Positions 35,036 through 44,328 of a stretch of 64,000 nt of DNA are shown here, one piece after another. The translations under genes and the position numbers were made by a program. The DNA is from CAVZCK01 sp963798805 (lineage in GTDB: Bacteria; Pseudomonadota; Alphaproteobacteria; Rhizobiales; Rhodomicrobiaceae). Where the stretch lies: positions 620,001 to 684,000 of the forward strand of contig CAWCVC010000010.1 in the NCBI GenBank assembly GCA_963798805.1. The letters run 5' to 3'. The first letter of the stretch is position 1. Each line of letters opens with the position of its first letter. Below the pieces are notes generated by a model. That model was not told the DNA's origin. It worked only from the letters and a program-made list of their open reading frames with translations, and ran no database searches.

Positions 35036-35815
35036 TTATTTCAATGGCTCGACGACGCGCTGGAGATTGTAATTGATGCCGACCTTCACCGTATGGATAT
35101 CGTTCTCGTGGCCGAACACGTCGCCGTCGAGATTGCCTGACCGGTCCTTGCCGAAATCCATATAGAGATATTCGATCTTCATCGACATATTGGGCTGGAA
35201 GGCATATTCCGCGCCGAGGCCCAGCGCCCAGCCGGTCCGCACCTCATGGATCTTGGTGAAATCCGTGCTGTCGATGGCGCCTGCCGTGATCGCGCCGGCG
35301 CGGTTCTCGATGTCCGCGAAAGCGAGGCCACCCTTGGTGTAGAACACCCAGCGATCCTCGCCATAGCCGATGCGCGTGGTCAATGTTCCGTAGCCGCCAT
35401 AATCGGCGCTTGCGAATGCGACCGAGTTCCGCCGGCTCTCGCTGGTGCCGAGATAGCCGAGGTCGCCCTCGAAGCCGAAGACGAAACCGTCCGTCTGCCA
35501 ATTATAGCCGAGCGTGACGCCGCCGAGCCAGCCATAAGGATGGGTGGTCAGGCCCCCAGCTCCGTTGAAGGCGTCGCCATTTCCGGAGCCCGGCTGGTTC
35601 TTGGATGAAGACGTGCCCCAGCCATAGCCGAGATGACCGCCGATATAGAAACCTGTCCAGGAGAAGTAAGCCGGAGGAACGACGATCGGCTCGCCGTAAT
35701 CCTTATAGCCGCCATGATACCCGCCGAGATCTGCTGCACTGGCCGGGCTCCAGGCAGCCGCCGCAAAGGCGAACGCGAACGCAAAACGCGACGCCACAGA
35801 AACACACCTATACAT
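35036..35815 (-). CDS. Outer-membrane beta-barrel protein (Omp25/porin-like)
   Basis: A 259-residue protein with a signal peptide (MYRCVSVASRFAFAFAFAAA, cleavage after ASA) and alternating beta-strand text such as FSWTGFYIGGHLGYGWGTSS, YGTLTTRIGYGEDRWVFYTK, LGLGAEYAFQPNMSMKIEYL and a final strand VKVGINYNLQRVVEPLK ending near an aromatic/hydrophobic residue. This is the small barrel family (Omp25/Omp31-like) common in Hyphomicrobiales. The start at 35815 has GAGAGGACC before the ATG; longer versions have no signal peptide. Divergent from the gamma-glutamyltransferase gene. Confidence 0.88.
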   Translation of the reverse strand: MYRCVSVASRFAFAFAFAAAAWSPASAADLGGYHGGYKDYGEPIVVPPAYFSWTGFYIGGHLGYGWGTSSSKNQPGSGNGDAFNGAGGLTTHPYGWLGGVTLGYNWQTDGFVFGFEGDLGYLGTSESRRNSVAFASADYGGYGTLTTRIGYGEDRWVFYTKGGLAFADIENRAGAITAGAIDSTDFTKIHEVRTGWALGLGAEYAFQPNMSMKIEYLYMDFGKDRSGNLDGDVFGHENDIHTVKVGINYNLQRVVEPLK

Positions 35816-36118
35816 GGTCCTCTCACACAACTGAGACTGAACAAACCCTCTGACGTTGCTCGTTCTGGCCGGCGAGGAATACGCATACGCCACGGCATGC
35901 CGGCCAGAGCAGCGGGTGCACATTACACATTTTCCCGCTATGGTTGTTTTTTAATGCGAGTTATTCAACCGGAATTTGCAACTTTAACGAGCAACTGCGG
36001 CTATGATGCAACTATTGGATGCGGCACGCTAAGCTCTCTTTCCCGCCAAGCGGTCTATTCATCAGCCTGCCCACGTTTCAGAATGCGCCTGGCAACCGTC
36101 CGGCCCGGGAGATGTCAC

Positions 36119-37921
36119 ATGCGCCGTCAGCCTTCATCCACTTCTACCCGTTTGCGAGCGGCGCTCTTTGGCGCGTATTGCGCGATCGCAGTGACCCTAT
36201 CGGTCCTGGCGCCGACCGCCTTTGCTCAGCGCGCCGACGATCCGGCAGCGGCGGCGCTCATCGCCGCGGATGCGCGCTTCCATCCGGTGGTTGCCCGCAA
36301 CGGCATGGTGGCGGCTCAGGATAAGATCGCGGCCGAGGTCGGAGCGGAGATCCTGAAGAAGGGCGGCAACGCAGTCGACGCAGCGGTCGCAACAGGCTTT
36401 GCCCTGGCAGTCACCCTCCCGCAGGCGGGCAATCTGGGCGGCGGCGGCTTCATGATGGTGGCGCTGCCCAAGCAGAAGAAGATCGTCGCTATCGATTACC
36501 GCGAAATGGCGCCAGCGGCGGCCACGCGCGACATGTATCTCGGCGCAAATGGCGAGGTCGATAATGAGAAGGCGCGCTTCAGCCGTGCCTCGGCTGGCGT
36601 CCCGGGAACGGTCGCAGGGCTGGTGCATGCGCTCGAAGCCTATGGCACGATGAAGCTGCCCGAGGTGATGGCGCCGGCGATCCGCCTTGCCGAGGATGGC
36701 TTCCCCGTGCCATGGGGGCTGGCCTACGCTATGAGCAAGGCGCGCGAGCGTTTCGAGAAAGATCCTTCCTCCGTCCGCTATTTCATGCATGCAGACGGCC
36801 GGCCTTACGAGGCCGGCGAGATTTTCAAGCAGCCCGACCTCGCCAGGACGCTGCGGGCGATCGCCGGGAAAGGCAGCGCCGGCTTTTATGAAGGCTGGGT
36901 CGCGGACGACATCGTCGCCGAAATGAAGTCCGGCAATGGGCTGATTACGCTCGACGATCTGAAAGGCTACCGCGTCATCGACCGGGAGCCGGTGCGCGGC
37001 ACCTATCGGGGCTATGAGATCGCCTCGATGCCGCCGCCCTCGTCCGGCGGCGCCCATCTTATCGAGATGCTGAATATCCTCGAAGGTTATGACCTCAAGG
37101 CCACTGGCCATAACAGCGCGGACTACATTCACCGTCTTGTGGAGGCGATGCGCCGGGCCTATGCCGACCGCGCCACGCATATGGGCGATCCGGATTTCTG
37201 GAAGGTACCGCTCGACTGGCTGACCAGCAAATCCTATGCGGCAACGCTGCGCGCCGGGATCGACCTCACCAAAGCGTCGAAATCGTCCGACATCTCGGCC
37301 GGACAACCGCCGTCGCGCGAGGGCACTCAGACCACGCATTTCTCGGTGATGGACAAGGACGGCAATGCCATCGCCACCACCTATACGATCAACTTCGCTT
37401 TCGGCAGCGGCTATTCCGTCGACGGCGCCGGCTTCCTGCTCAACAATGAGATGGACGATTTTGCCGCGAAGCCTGGCGTGCCGAACGCCTATGGTCTGAT
37501 CGGCGGCGACGCCAATGCGATCGAGCCGAAAAAGCGGCCGCTATCCTCGATGACCCCGACGATTGTGCTGAAATACGGCGAGCCAGTCATCGCCACCGGC
37601 AGCCCCGGCGGCAGCACGATCATCACGGTCGTGCTGCAAGTCCTGCTCAACGTCGTCGATTTCGACATGAACATCGCGGAGGCAACGGCCGCGCCGCGCA
37701 TCCATCATCAATGGCTGCCGGATAATGTGATCACCGAGCAAGGCATCTCTCCGGACACGCTGCGAATCCTGGAAGAACGCGGCTTCATCCTGCCGCGCGG
37801 GCCGGATGGTCGGATCATGCATCGCGTTCTCGGGCGCACGAACTCGATCATGCGCAAGGACGGCTATCTGCTCGGCGCCGCCGATCCGCGCGCACCGGAC
37901 GGAGCCATCGCCGGATATTGA
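36119..37921 (+). CDS. ggt: Gamma-glutamyltransferase
   Basis: A 600-residue periplasmic enzyme of the Ntn-hydrolase family that transfers or hydrolyses the gamma-glutamyl group of glutathione and related compounds. A signal peptide (about residues 1-35, ending AFA) precedes the large subunit, with QAGNLGGGGFMMVALPKQKK and ASMPPPSSGGAHLIEMLNIL. The autocleavage/nucleophile site is in REGTQTTHFSVMDKDGNAIA (second Thr before His). The small subunit ends normally with LGAADPRAPDGAIAGY. The ATG at 36119 has a GGGAGA site 6 nt upstream. Confidence 0.93.
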   Translation: MRRQPSSTSTRLRAALFGAYCAIAVTLSVLAPTAFAQRADDPAAAALIAADARFHPVVARNGMVAAQDKIAAEVGAEILKKGGNAVDAAVATGFALAVTLPQAGNLGGGGFMMVALPKQKKIVAIDYREMAPAAATRDMYLGANGEVDNEKARFSRASAGVPGTVAGLVHALEAYGTMKLPEVMAPAIRLAEDGFPVPWGLAYAMSKARERFEKDPSSVRYFMHADGRPYEAGEIFKQPDLARTLRAIAGKGSAGFYEGWVADDIVAEMKSGNGLITLDDLKGYRVIDREPVRGTYRGYEIASMPPPSSGGAHLIEMLNILEGYDLKATGHNSADYIHRLVEAMRRAYADRATHMGDPDFWKVPLDWLTSKSYAATLRAGIDLTKASKSSDISAGQPPSREGTQTTHFSVMDKDGNAIATTYTINFAFGSGYSVDGAGFLLNNEMDDFAAKPGVPNAYGLIGGDANAIEPKKRPLSSMTPTIVLKYGEPVIATGSPGGSTIITVVLQVLLNVVDFDMNIAEATAAPRIHHQWLPDNVITEQGISPDTLRILEERGFILPRGPDGRIMHRVLGRTNSIMRKDGYLLGAADPRAPDGAIAGY

Positions 37922-37950
37922 ACGGCGCCCAGGCAAATCTCTTTGCCATC

Positions 37951-37969
37951 TGGCGGCTTTAAGCCGCCA
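37951..37969 (+). terminator. Hairpin terminator after ggt
   Basis: A 7-bp GC-rich stem TGGCGGC / GCCGCCA with a short AT loop (TTTAA), followed by TTTC, 30 nt after the ggt stop. Fits an intrinsic terminator with a short T-run. Confidence 0.5.
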
Positions 37970-38207
37970 TTTCGGCGGCGCGCGTTTCTGAACAGAAACC
38001 ACACGCCGATCTATATTTTTTACAAGATGTTGGCGGACCCGGATTCCGTCACAGTTTGATACACGCTTTCCAAAATTATTGTTGTAGATCTTCGTCTTAC
38101 CAGACCGCATCGGCAAATTTCGTTACACGAACCGGATTGAAGCGAACCTCATCTAGTCGAAGAATATTGTCGCCAGAGAGGAAAGGCCACTAGAGGAGTT
38201 TTTCTCG

Positions 38208-38519
38208 ATGTCGAAAATAAGAATGGCTCTTGCCGCCGCGGCCTTCGGCTTTGGCGCATTGACTGCCGGGCAGGGATCTGTCCAGGCCGCCTCGGTGCAG
38301 ATGACGCCGCTCCCCTCGATCGCCGCCACCGCTCCGGTTGCCGGCGGCCTGCTGCTTAAGGCCGATTGGGACGACTTCTGCTACCGTCATCCCTATAGTT
38401 GGCGGTGCCGCCACCATGTTCGTTATAATCATTGCTATCGTTGGCGCCATGAGTGCGGAGAACGGTGGGGCTGGCGGACGCATCGCTTCTATGTCTGTGC
38501 CCGGCGTCATGGCTGCTGA
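38208..38519 (+). CDS. Small secreted His/Arg/Cys-rich protein
   Basis: A 103-residue protein with a signal peptide (MSKIRMALAAAAFGFGALTA, cleavage near VQAA) and a C-terminal part rich in Trp, His, Arg and Cys (FCYRHPYSWRCRHHVRYNHC, RWRHECGERWGWRTHRFYVC). Six or more cysteines suggest disulfides or metal binding after export. It starts after a strong site (AGGAGTTTTTCTCG). No family is recognised; similar small secreted proteins are common in Hyphomicrobiales. Confidence 0.7.
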   Translation: MSKIRMALAAAAFGFGALTAGQGSVQAASVQMTPLPSIAATAPVAGGLLLKADWDDFCYRHPYSWRCRHHVRYNHCYRWRHECGERWGWRTHRFYVCARRHGC

Positions 38520-38852
38520 GGGGGGCTGATCGGAACCAGCAATCAGTCCGAAATCAGCTTCTATCCAGGGGCGTTGCCGCAGTCGGCGGGACGCCCTTTT
38601 TGCTGCCTCCCTTGCCGATCGCTTATCCTGAAGAAGATCACAGGATCGTGCGCCTCAATCACAGAATCGCGAGCGCACAATTCTTCGTCATCCATACACT
38701 TTCCAGATATCAGTTTTGTGAAGGGAGTTGAATTGAAGATATGCCATGGGGCTGTGACAGTTGAAACACCCGGAAATACGGGACCAGCGCTCCGGTGATC
38801 AAATTCCCCTGCCATCCATTTCGCTGATGGCAATAGGATCAAGGAACGGCAA
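38520..38852. other. Intergenic stretch
   Basis: About 333 bp with no supported gene. The 3' part (38700-38850) is AT-rich and probably holds the promoter of the TPR gene. Nothing else is seen. Confidence 0.35.
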
Positions 38853-40241
38853 ATGCTGACAGAGCGCTTTCACGGCCAGCACTCAACCAACTCCGAGGCG
38901 GCGATCGCCGCCTTCGAAGAGGCGGTGCTGGCTGTTGCCGCCCACCGCCCGCTTGGCGACGCGCTGCAGAAAACCCTCAGCGCCGATCCGGATATGATTG
39001 CGGCCCATGTGCTTGGCGGATTCGGGGCGCTCCTGCTCGGCCGCGCGGAGACGACCGCCGCCGCAAGGACCGCGTGCGACGCCGCAACGGCAGCGGCCTG
39101 CTCCGTCAAGGCGCTATCCGACAGTGAGGCAGTGCTGCTGCTGGCGCTCCGCGAGGCGGTAGCGGGCAGGCTGCGGCGGGCTGCCGGACATCTGGAGCAG
39201 CACCTCATTGCGGCGCCCGAGGATTTTCTCGCCGCCAAGATTGCCCACGCGCTGCGCTTCGTGCTCGGTGACCGGAACGAGATGGTGCGCCTGACCGGCC
39301 GCCTCGTTTCCAGCGCGCCGGCGAGCGGCGCCGGCTACGGCTTTCTAATGGGCTGTCATGCTTTCGGCCTGGAGGAATGCGGCCTCTATGCCGAGGCTGA
39401 GGCTGCGGGGCGCCGCGCGGTTGCGCTCGAGCCGGCGGATAGCTGGGGCCTGCACGCTGTCTCTCACGTCTTCGAGATGACGGGCCGCGTCGATGAGGGG
39501 CGAGACTGGCTCGATGCGTCGCGCCCGGTCTGGTCCCGCTGCAACAACTTTTCCTTCCATATGGCCTGGCATCTGGCGCTCCTGCATCTGGAGAAGGGCA
39601 ATCACGATGCCGTGCTCGGCATCTATGATGAGGAGGTCCGCCCGGTCGAAACCGACGACTTTCGGGATATGTCCAATGCCGTCTCCATGCTCTGGCGGCT
39701 GGAGCAGGAAGGCGTCGACGTCGGCGACCGCTGGAACGGGCCGGCCGAGATCGCCTACCGCCGCCGCGCCGATACGACCTACGTCTTTGCCTCGCTCCAC
39801 TATCTTCTTGCCCTCATCGCCGCGGGCAAAATGAGTTCGGCCGAGGAACTGGTCGAGGCAATGCGCAGCCGCAGGTCGGATGAGTGCGATCAGGGCCGGG
39901 TGACGCGTTTGGTCGGTCTGCCGGTCGCCGAAGCTCTGATCCGGATACCGGGGCAACGCGTAAAATCGGGGCTGTGCCTTTCAGAGATGGCACGGCGCCT
40001 GCCGGCCATCGGCGGCAGCCACGCCCAGAGGGACGTCTTTCTGCGCTCGCTGATGGCGGTCGCCGTCAAGGGCAGGGACGAGCGGTCCTTGCGGGCGATT
40101 GCCTCGCTGCGCCGACAACTTCGACATGAGGACCGGTTTCACAATGCGATCATGAAGCGTGTGAACGGTGGACCGGCGCCGACGAAACCGTTCCGGCCGA
40201 CCGCTCATGCGGACCATGCGCCGCTCGGCAGGCTGATCTGA
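38853..40241 (+). CDS. TPR38-like tetratricopeptide protein
   Basis: A 462-residue, entirely helical protein without signal peptide or membrane segment. It contains TPR-like units, for example LYAEAEAAGRRAVALEPADS followed by WGLHAVSHVFEMTGRVDEGR, and NNFSFHMAWHLALLHLEKGN with HDAVLGIYDEEVRPVETDDF. The W-HAVSH and HMAWHLAL blocks are typical of the TTC38 family. The biochemical function of the family is unknown. A YHS protein gene follows 29 nt later, so the two may be co-transcribed. Confidence 0.82.
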   Translation: MLTERFHGQHSTNSEAAIAAFEEAVLAVAAHRPLGDALQKTLSADPDMIAAHVLGGFGALLLGRAETTAAARTACDAATAAACSVKALSDSEAVLLLALREAVAGRLRRAAGHLEQHLIAAPEDFLAAKIAHALRFVLGDRNEMVRLTGRLVSSAPASGAGYGFLMGCHAFGLEECGLYAEAEAAGRRAVALEPADSWGLHAVSHVFEMTGRVDEGRDWLDASRPVWSRCNNFSFHMAWHLALLHLEKGNHDAVLGIYDEEVRPVETDDFRDMSNAVSMLWRLEQEGVDVGDRWNGPAEIAYRRRADTTYVFASLHYLLALIAAGKMSSAEELVEAMRSRRSDECDQGRVTRLVGLPVAEALIRIPGQRVKSGLCLSEMARRLPAIGGSHAQRDVFLRSLMAVAVKGRDERSLRAIASLRRQLRHEDRFHNAIMKRVNGGPAPTKPFRPTAHADHAPLGRLI

Positions 40242-40270
40242 TTTTAAAAAACACGATCGGGAGCGACACC

Positions 40271-40759
40271 ATGAAATATTTCAAGCAGCTTATCGGTCTC
40301 GCCGTTGTCGCAGCCATTGCCGTTGTCGTCGCCACAAACCTCGTTCCCACTGCCGACGGCGACGCCGCGCAAAGCCCGGTCAACACGCTTGGCAGCAAGG
40401 AAGGGGTCGCCATCAAGGGCTACGACCCGGTCGCCTATTTCACCGAGGGCGCGCCGCGCATGGGCAAGCCGGAATTTACAGCCGAGCACAATGGCGCGAA
40501 ATGGCAATTCGCCAGTGCCGCGAACAAGGCGCTGTTCGAGGCCAATCCTGAGAAATACCAGCCCGTCTACGGCGGATATTGCGCCTACGGAGTGTCGCAA
40601 GGAGCGCTTGTCAAGATCGAGCCGGACGCCTGGTCAATTCGCAACGGCAAGCTTTATCTGAATTTCGACAAGTCCGTTCAGACGAAATGGGCTCAGAATC
40701 CGGACGAATACATAAAGGAAGCCGACCAGAAATGGCCTGGTCTCATTACGAAGAATTGA
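40271..40759 (+). CDS. YHS-domain exported protein
   Basis: A 162-residue protein with an N-terminal hydrophobic signal or anchor (QLIGLAVVAAIAVVVATNLV) and a YHS domain: VAIKGYDPVAYFTEGAPRMG, GAKWQFASAANKALFEANPE and KYQPVYGGYCAYGVSQGALV. YHS domains may bind metal; a Cys in GGYCAYG is the expected ligand-type residue. It lies 29 nt after the TPR gene. The 3' end overlaps a short tandem repeat (ATTACGAAGAATTGA at 40745 and 40767). Confidence 0.85.
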   Translation: MKYFKQLIGLAVVAAIAVVVATNLVPTADGDAAQSPVNTLGSKEGVAIKGYDPVAYFTEGAPRMGKPEFTAEHNGAKWQFASAANKALFEANPEKYQPVYGGYCAYGVSQGALVKIEPDAWSIRNGKLYLNFDKSVQTKWAQNPDEYIKEADQKWPGLITKN

Positions 40760-40920
40760 CGGTTGAAATTACGAAGAATTGAAAGGCAAATTTTGCCGGC
40801 TGCGCTAAGAGTTGTCGGCCCGGCATGATAAATCGGATCACGCTTTACATGCGGCTCGGAAAGCGAGCGCATCGGGGAAACGGAGAAAAATTATGGATGC
40901 GCATGCGGCGAGAATGACGG

Positions 40921-41373
40921 TTGCCGAGTTCGAGCGCCAGCCGGATCGTGGTGACGATCCTCTTGGCCGGGCTTGCCTCGGAGGTCGTTTGGGAGACCTG
41001 GGCGCGTGTCATTACGCCCTATCTCGTCGGTGGTCCGCTCGAGCCGGCGGCGCTGGTTCAGTCGGTGTTCGGCTTCAGCAGCCGGGCGGCCGGCGAGCTC
41101 ATTCATCTCATGGTGGGCCTCATTGCCTATCCCTTCGGCTACATCTTCATTGCGCTGCCGCTCGCCCGGGCGATCGTACCGTTTTTCCCCTGGTGGCTGG
41201 TGGCGCTCGGCTATGGCGTCGGACTGTGGACGTTCGCGCTCTACATCATGGCGCATCTGTTTGCCGGACTTCCGCCGTTCCTCGGCTTTATTCCCCTGAC
41301 CTGGGCCTCCCTGGTCGGTCATCTGCTGTTTGCACTGGCCGGCGCTGCTGTTGTCAAGGCACGTCACGGCTAG
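40921..41373 (+). CDS. Small membrane protein with four hydrophobic segments
   Basis: A 150-residue hydrophobic protein: RIVVTILLAGLASEVVWETW, LIHLMVGLIAYPFGYIFIAL, WWLVALGYGVGLWTFALYIM and LVGHLLFALAGAAVVKARHG are the membrane segments. The frame opens just upstream of a TTG at 40921 after a stop; a GTG a few codons later is the alternative start. No family is named, though it looks like the DUF family of small inner-membrane proteins often beside transporters or oxidases. The following TPP enzyme gene starts 86 nt later. Confidence 0.7.
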   Translation: MPSSSASRIVVTILLAGLASEVVWETWARVITPYLVGGPLEPAALVQSVFGFSSRAAGELIHLMVGLIAYPFGYIFIALPLARAIVPFFPWWLVALGYGVGLWTFALYIMAHLFAGLPPFLGFIPLTWASLVGHLLFALAGAAVVKARHG

Positions 41374-41458
41374 TCCGTTTGGCTGAAGCGACGGAGCGCC
41401 GGCCCGAATAGAACCGGTGCTCGTGTACCCGATTGCTGCCCGGTGAATACGGAAAATC

Positions 41459-43079
41459 ATGCCCCGAATTGCCGACCTCGTTGCTGAGACGCTCTACGCT
41501 CATGGCGTTCGCCATGCCTTCGGCATCCCCGGCGGCGAGGTGATTACGCTGATCGACGCGCTGGAGACCGCCGGCATCCGCTTCGTCCTCTGCCGGCACG
41601 AGACCAACGCCGCGATCATGGCGGCAGGGGCATCCGCCGTCACCGGCGCGCCCGGCTTGCTGGTGACCACTCTCGGGCCGGGCCTCGCCAATGCAGTGAA
41701 CGGCATCGCCGATGCGTCCCAGGAGCATGTGCCGCTGATCGTCATGTCGGGCGTCGTCGAGCACGGGCTGCGCGGCCGCTATACGCATCAGATCCTCGAC
41801 CAGACGGCGCTGGTGCGACCGCTGGTCAAGGCGAGCCTCGAGATCGAAGGCCAGGGATCGGGCGCAACCATGGCCCGCGCCATCCGGCTCGCCATGCGCG
41901 CGCCTATGGGACCCGTTCATGTTCAGCTCGCGCCGAATACGGCTGCGAAAAGCGCCCCGGACGGCGAAACAGCCGTTGCGCCTGCGCGGCGGCCGTCTCT
42001 ATCCTGCGATCCGCAAAGCGAGGCGGTGCGCGAGGTCGCCGGGCTGATCGGCGATGCGAAGCGGCCGATCATCCTCGCCGGCCTGGAGGCTCTTCGGGAC
42101 AGATCCGGTTCAGCTCTGCTGCGGCTGATGGAGACGACCGGCATTCCGCTTGTCACAACCTATAAGGCGAAGGGACTGGTCGACGAGACGCATTCGCTCG
42201 CTCTCGGTGGCGCAGGGCTTTCTCCGCTCGCCGACCGTGAACTGCTGCCGCTTCTCAAAGCCGCCGATCTGGTGCTGCTCATCGGCTACGATCCAATCGA
42301 GATGCGCGCCGGCTGGCTCGATCCGTTTTCGCCGGACGCCGATATCGTCGAGATTTCAGCCTGCCCATCAGATCATGGGATGCATGGCGCGACGCTCTCG
42401 GTTGAAACCTCACCGCGTCCCTTCCTCGATGCGCTGCTTCCGGCGCTCGTTACGCCGCACAGACGCGTCTGGCCGGGTCGGGAACCGGCTGATGCAGGCG
42501 AGCGTTTACATGCTCTCTTTGCGCAGCCGAGCGCATGGGGACCGCATGCGGTCATCGACGCGCTGCAATGCGGGCTGCCGGAATCGGCCATCGTGACGGT
42601 CGACAGCGGCGCGCACCGTATTCTTCTGAGCCAGCAATTCCGCGTCCGGCGGCCATTCGGCCTGATGCAGTCGGCTGGTTTCTGCACTATGGGTGCAGCC
42701 GTCCCGTTGGCGGCGGGTGCGAAGATCGCGCAGCCGGAGACGCCTGTCGTCGCCGTGCTGGGCGATGGCGGGCTGGAGATGGGGCTGGGGGAACTCGCAA
42801 CGCTCAGGGATCAGGGCGCGCCGGTGATCATCGTGGTGTTCCAGGATGAAAGCCTCGCCCTGATCGAGCTGAAACAGGCACAGGCCGGACTGGAACGTCG
42901 AGGCGTGGAACTCGGCCAAAGCAGAATTCGAAGACATTGCAGCAGCGCTCGGCGGAAAAGGACGGCGCGTCACATCGCGCGACAAATTTGAAGCCGCCCT
43001 TTCAGAAGCCCTTCAGGAACGCTGCTTCACCGTCCTCGTATGCGAAATTCAGGTCAAAGACTATGCTGGAAAATTCTAA
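41459..43079 (+). pseudogene. Acetolactate synthase-like TPP enzyme with a 3' frameshift
   Basis: The thiamine-diphosphate enzyme layout is clear: N-terminal domain AFGIPGGEVITLIDALETAG with the catalytic glutamate in CRHETNAAIMA, central domain KRPIILAGLEALRDRSGSAL, and C-terminal domain LMQSAGFCTMGAAVPLAAGA with the cofactor motif VLGDGGLEMGLGELATL and VIIVVFQDESLALIELKQ. Near 42917 the frame shifts by one base; the family-like end QAEFEDIAAALGGKGRRVTS to CFTVLVCEIQVKDYAGKF is in the next frame with a stop at 43077-43079. In the unshifted frame the protein ends at 42991 with unrelated residues. The substrate of this benzaldehyde-lyase/oxalyl-CoA-decarboxylase-like branch is unknown. opgC begins inside its 3' end. 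Confidence 0.72.
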
Positions 43080-44301
43080 ACTGACTGCCCCGCAACGCGA
43101 TCCGCGTCTGGACTTTTTCCGGGGTACGGCGATGTTCATCATCCTGGTGTCCCACACACCGGGCAACTGGTGGATCAACTGGATCCCGGCGCGATTCGGC
43201 TTTTCGGATTCGACCGAGATCTTCGTCTGCTGCTCGGGCATGGCCTCGGCGATTGCCTTCGGCCGCATCTTCGAGACGCAAGGCTTTGGCATAGGGGTCG
43301 CCCGCATCCTGCACCGTGTCTGGCAGGTTTACTGGGCGCATATCGCGCTGTTTTTTGCCGTCAGCACCCTGCTGATCGGCTTCGACCTGCTGCTCGGCAC
43401 CGGGGGCAGCTACGCAAATGGCCTGAACCTGGCGCCTTTCTTCGATCATGCCCGCGCCGGCGTGTTCGGGCTGCTGACGCTGACCTACGTGCCGAATTAT
43501 TTCGACATTCTGCCGATGTATCTCGCCATTCTGTTGATGGTGCCGTTCGTCGTATGGCTCCATTGGCAGCACCCGCTGGCGCCGTTCGTGTTCTGCGCGG
43601 TCCTATGGATTGTTGCGGGGCAGGGCTGGCTGGATCTGCCCGCCGAGCCGTGGAGCAACCGGGCCTGGTTCTTCAATCCCTTCGCCTGGCAGCTCGTTTT
43701 CTTCACCGGCTTTGCTTTAATGAGGGGCTGGCTGCCGACGCCGCCGATCAGGAAGGACTGGATGATCGCTTGCGGTGTGGTGCTGGCACTGTCGCTGCCG
43801 TTTTCCTCGCATAAATGGCTCTACGGCTTTTCCGATCTGCAGGCCGTCATTTCCGCGATCAGGCCGCTGACCGATAAGACTCATTTTGGAATTTTCCGCT
43901 ACATTCACTTCCTGGCGCTTGCCTACCTTGCCTACTCTTTCGTCACGATCCTCGGCCCGCGTTTCAGCGGAGCCTTCGTCGATGTCGTTCGCACGGTGGG
44001 ACAGCAATCGCTCGGCGTTTTTCTGGCAAGCTTGATACTTGCCCAAACCGCTGGCACAATTATGAAACTGATAGGCCCGACGTATCTTTCGGTGGCGCTT
44101 ATCAACCTTATGGGCTTTGCCGGTCTGGTTGCGGTTGCATATGTCATTGGCTGGTTCAAATCAACTCCTTGGAAACACGCTCGTCCCATTGGGCATCGGG
44201 GTCTGGGCGCGCCGCGAGCGCTCACCGGTCCAAGGGGCTGGGGTCTGGGCGACGACCACCTACGAGGTCCGGTCCGGCCGAGCATTACGCCCGCGGAATA
44301 G
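43063..44301 (+). CDS. opgC: OpgC-family membrane protein
   Basis: A 412-residue protein with about ten membrane segments. It begins MLENSKLTAPQRDPRLDFFR and has the OpgC/acyltransferase-3 N-terminal pattern DPRLDFFRGTAMFIILVSHT, DSTEIFVCCSGMASAIAFGR and the segment AGVFGLLTLTYVPNYFDILP. OpgC adds succinyl groups to periplasmic glucans in other proteobacteria. The start at 43063 overlaps the 3' end of the TPP enzyme gene by 17 nt. The last 30 residues (after YVIGWFKSTPWK) have no family match and may be an extension past a lost stop codon. Confidence 0.88.
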   Translation: MLENSKLTAPQRDPRLDFFRGTAMFIILVSHTPGNWWINWIPARFGFSDSTEIFVCCSGMASAIAFGRIFETQGFGIGVARILHRVWQVYWAHIALFFAVSTLLIGFDLLLGTGGSYANGLNLAPFFDHARAGVFGLLTLTYVPNYFDILPMYLAILLMVPFVVWLHWQHPLAPFVFCAVLWIVAGQGWLDLPAEPWSNRAWFFNPFAWQLVFFTGFALMRGWLPTPPIRKDWMIACGVVLALSLPFSSHKWLYGFSDLQAVISAIRPLTDKTHFGIFRYIHFLALAYLAYSFVTILGPRFSGAFVDVVRTVGQQSLGVFLASLILAQTAGTIMKLIGPTYLSVALINLMGFAGLVAVAYVIGWFKSTPWKHARPIGHRGLGAPRALTGPRGWGLGDDHLRGPVRPSITPAE

Positions 44302-44328
44302 TCCCGCCACAGCCGGAGCGCGCTCTTT

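Noticed and set aside
36197..37339. A 380-codon reverse frame opposite the gamma-glutamyltransferase gene
   Set aside because: Shadow of a complete enzyme gene; no signal or family match.
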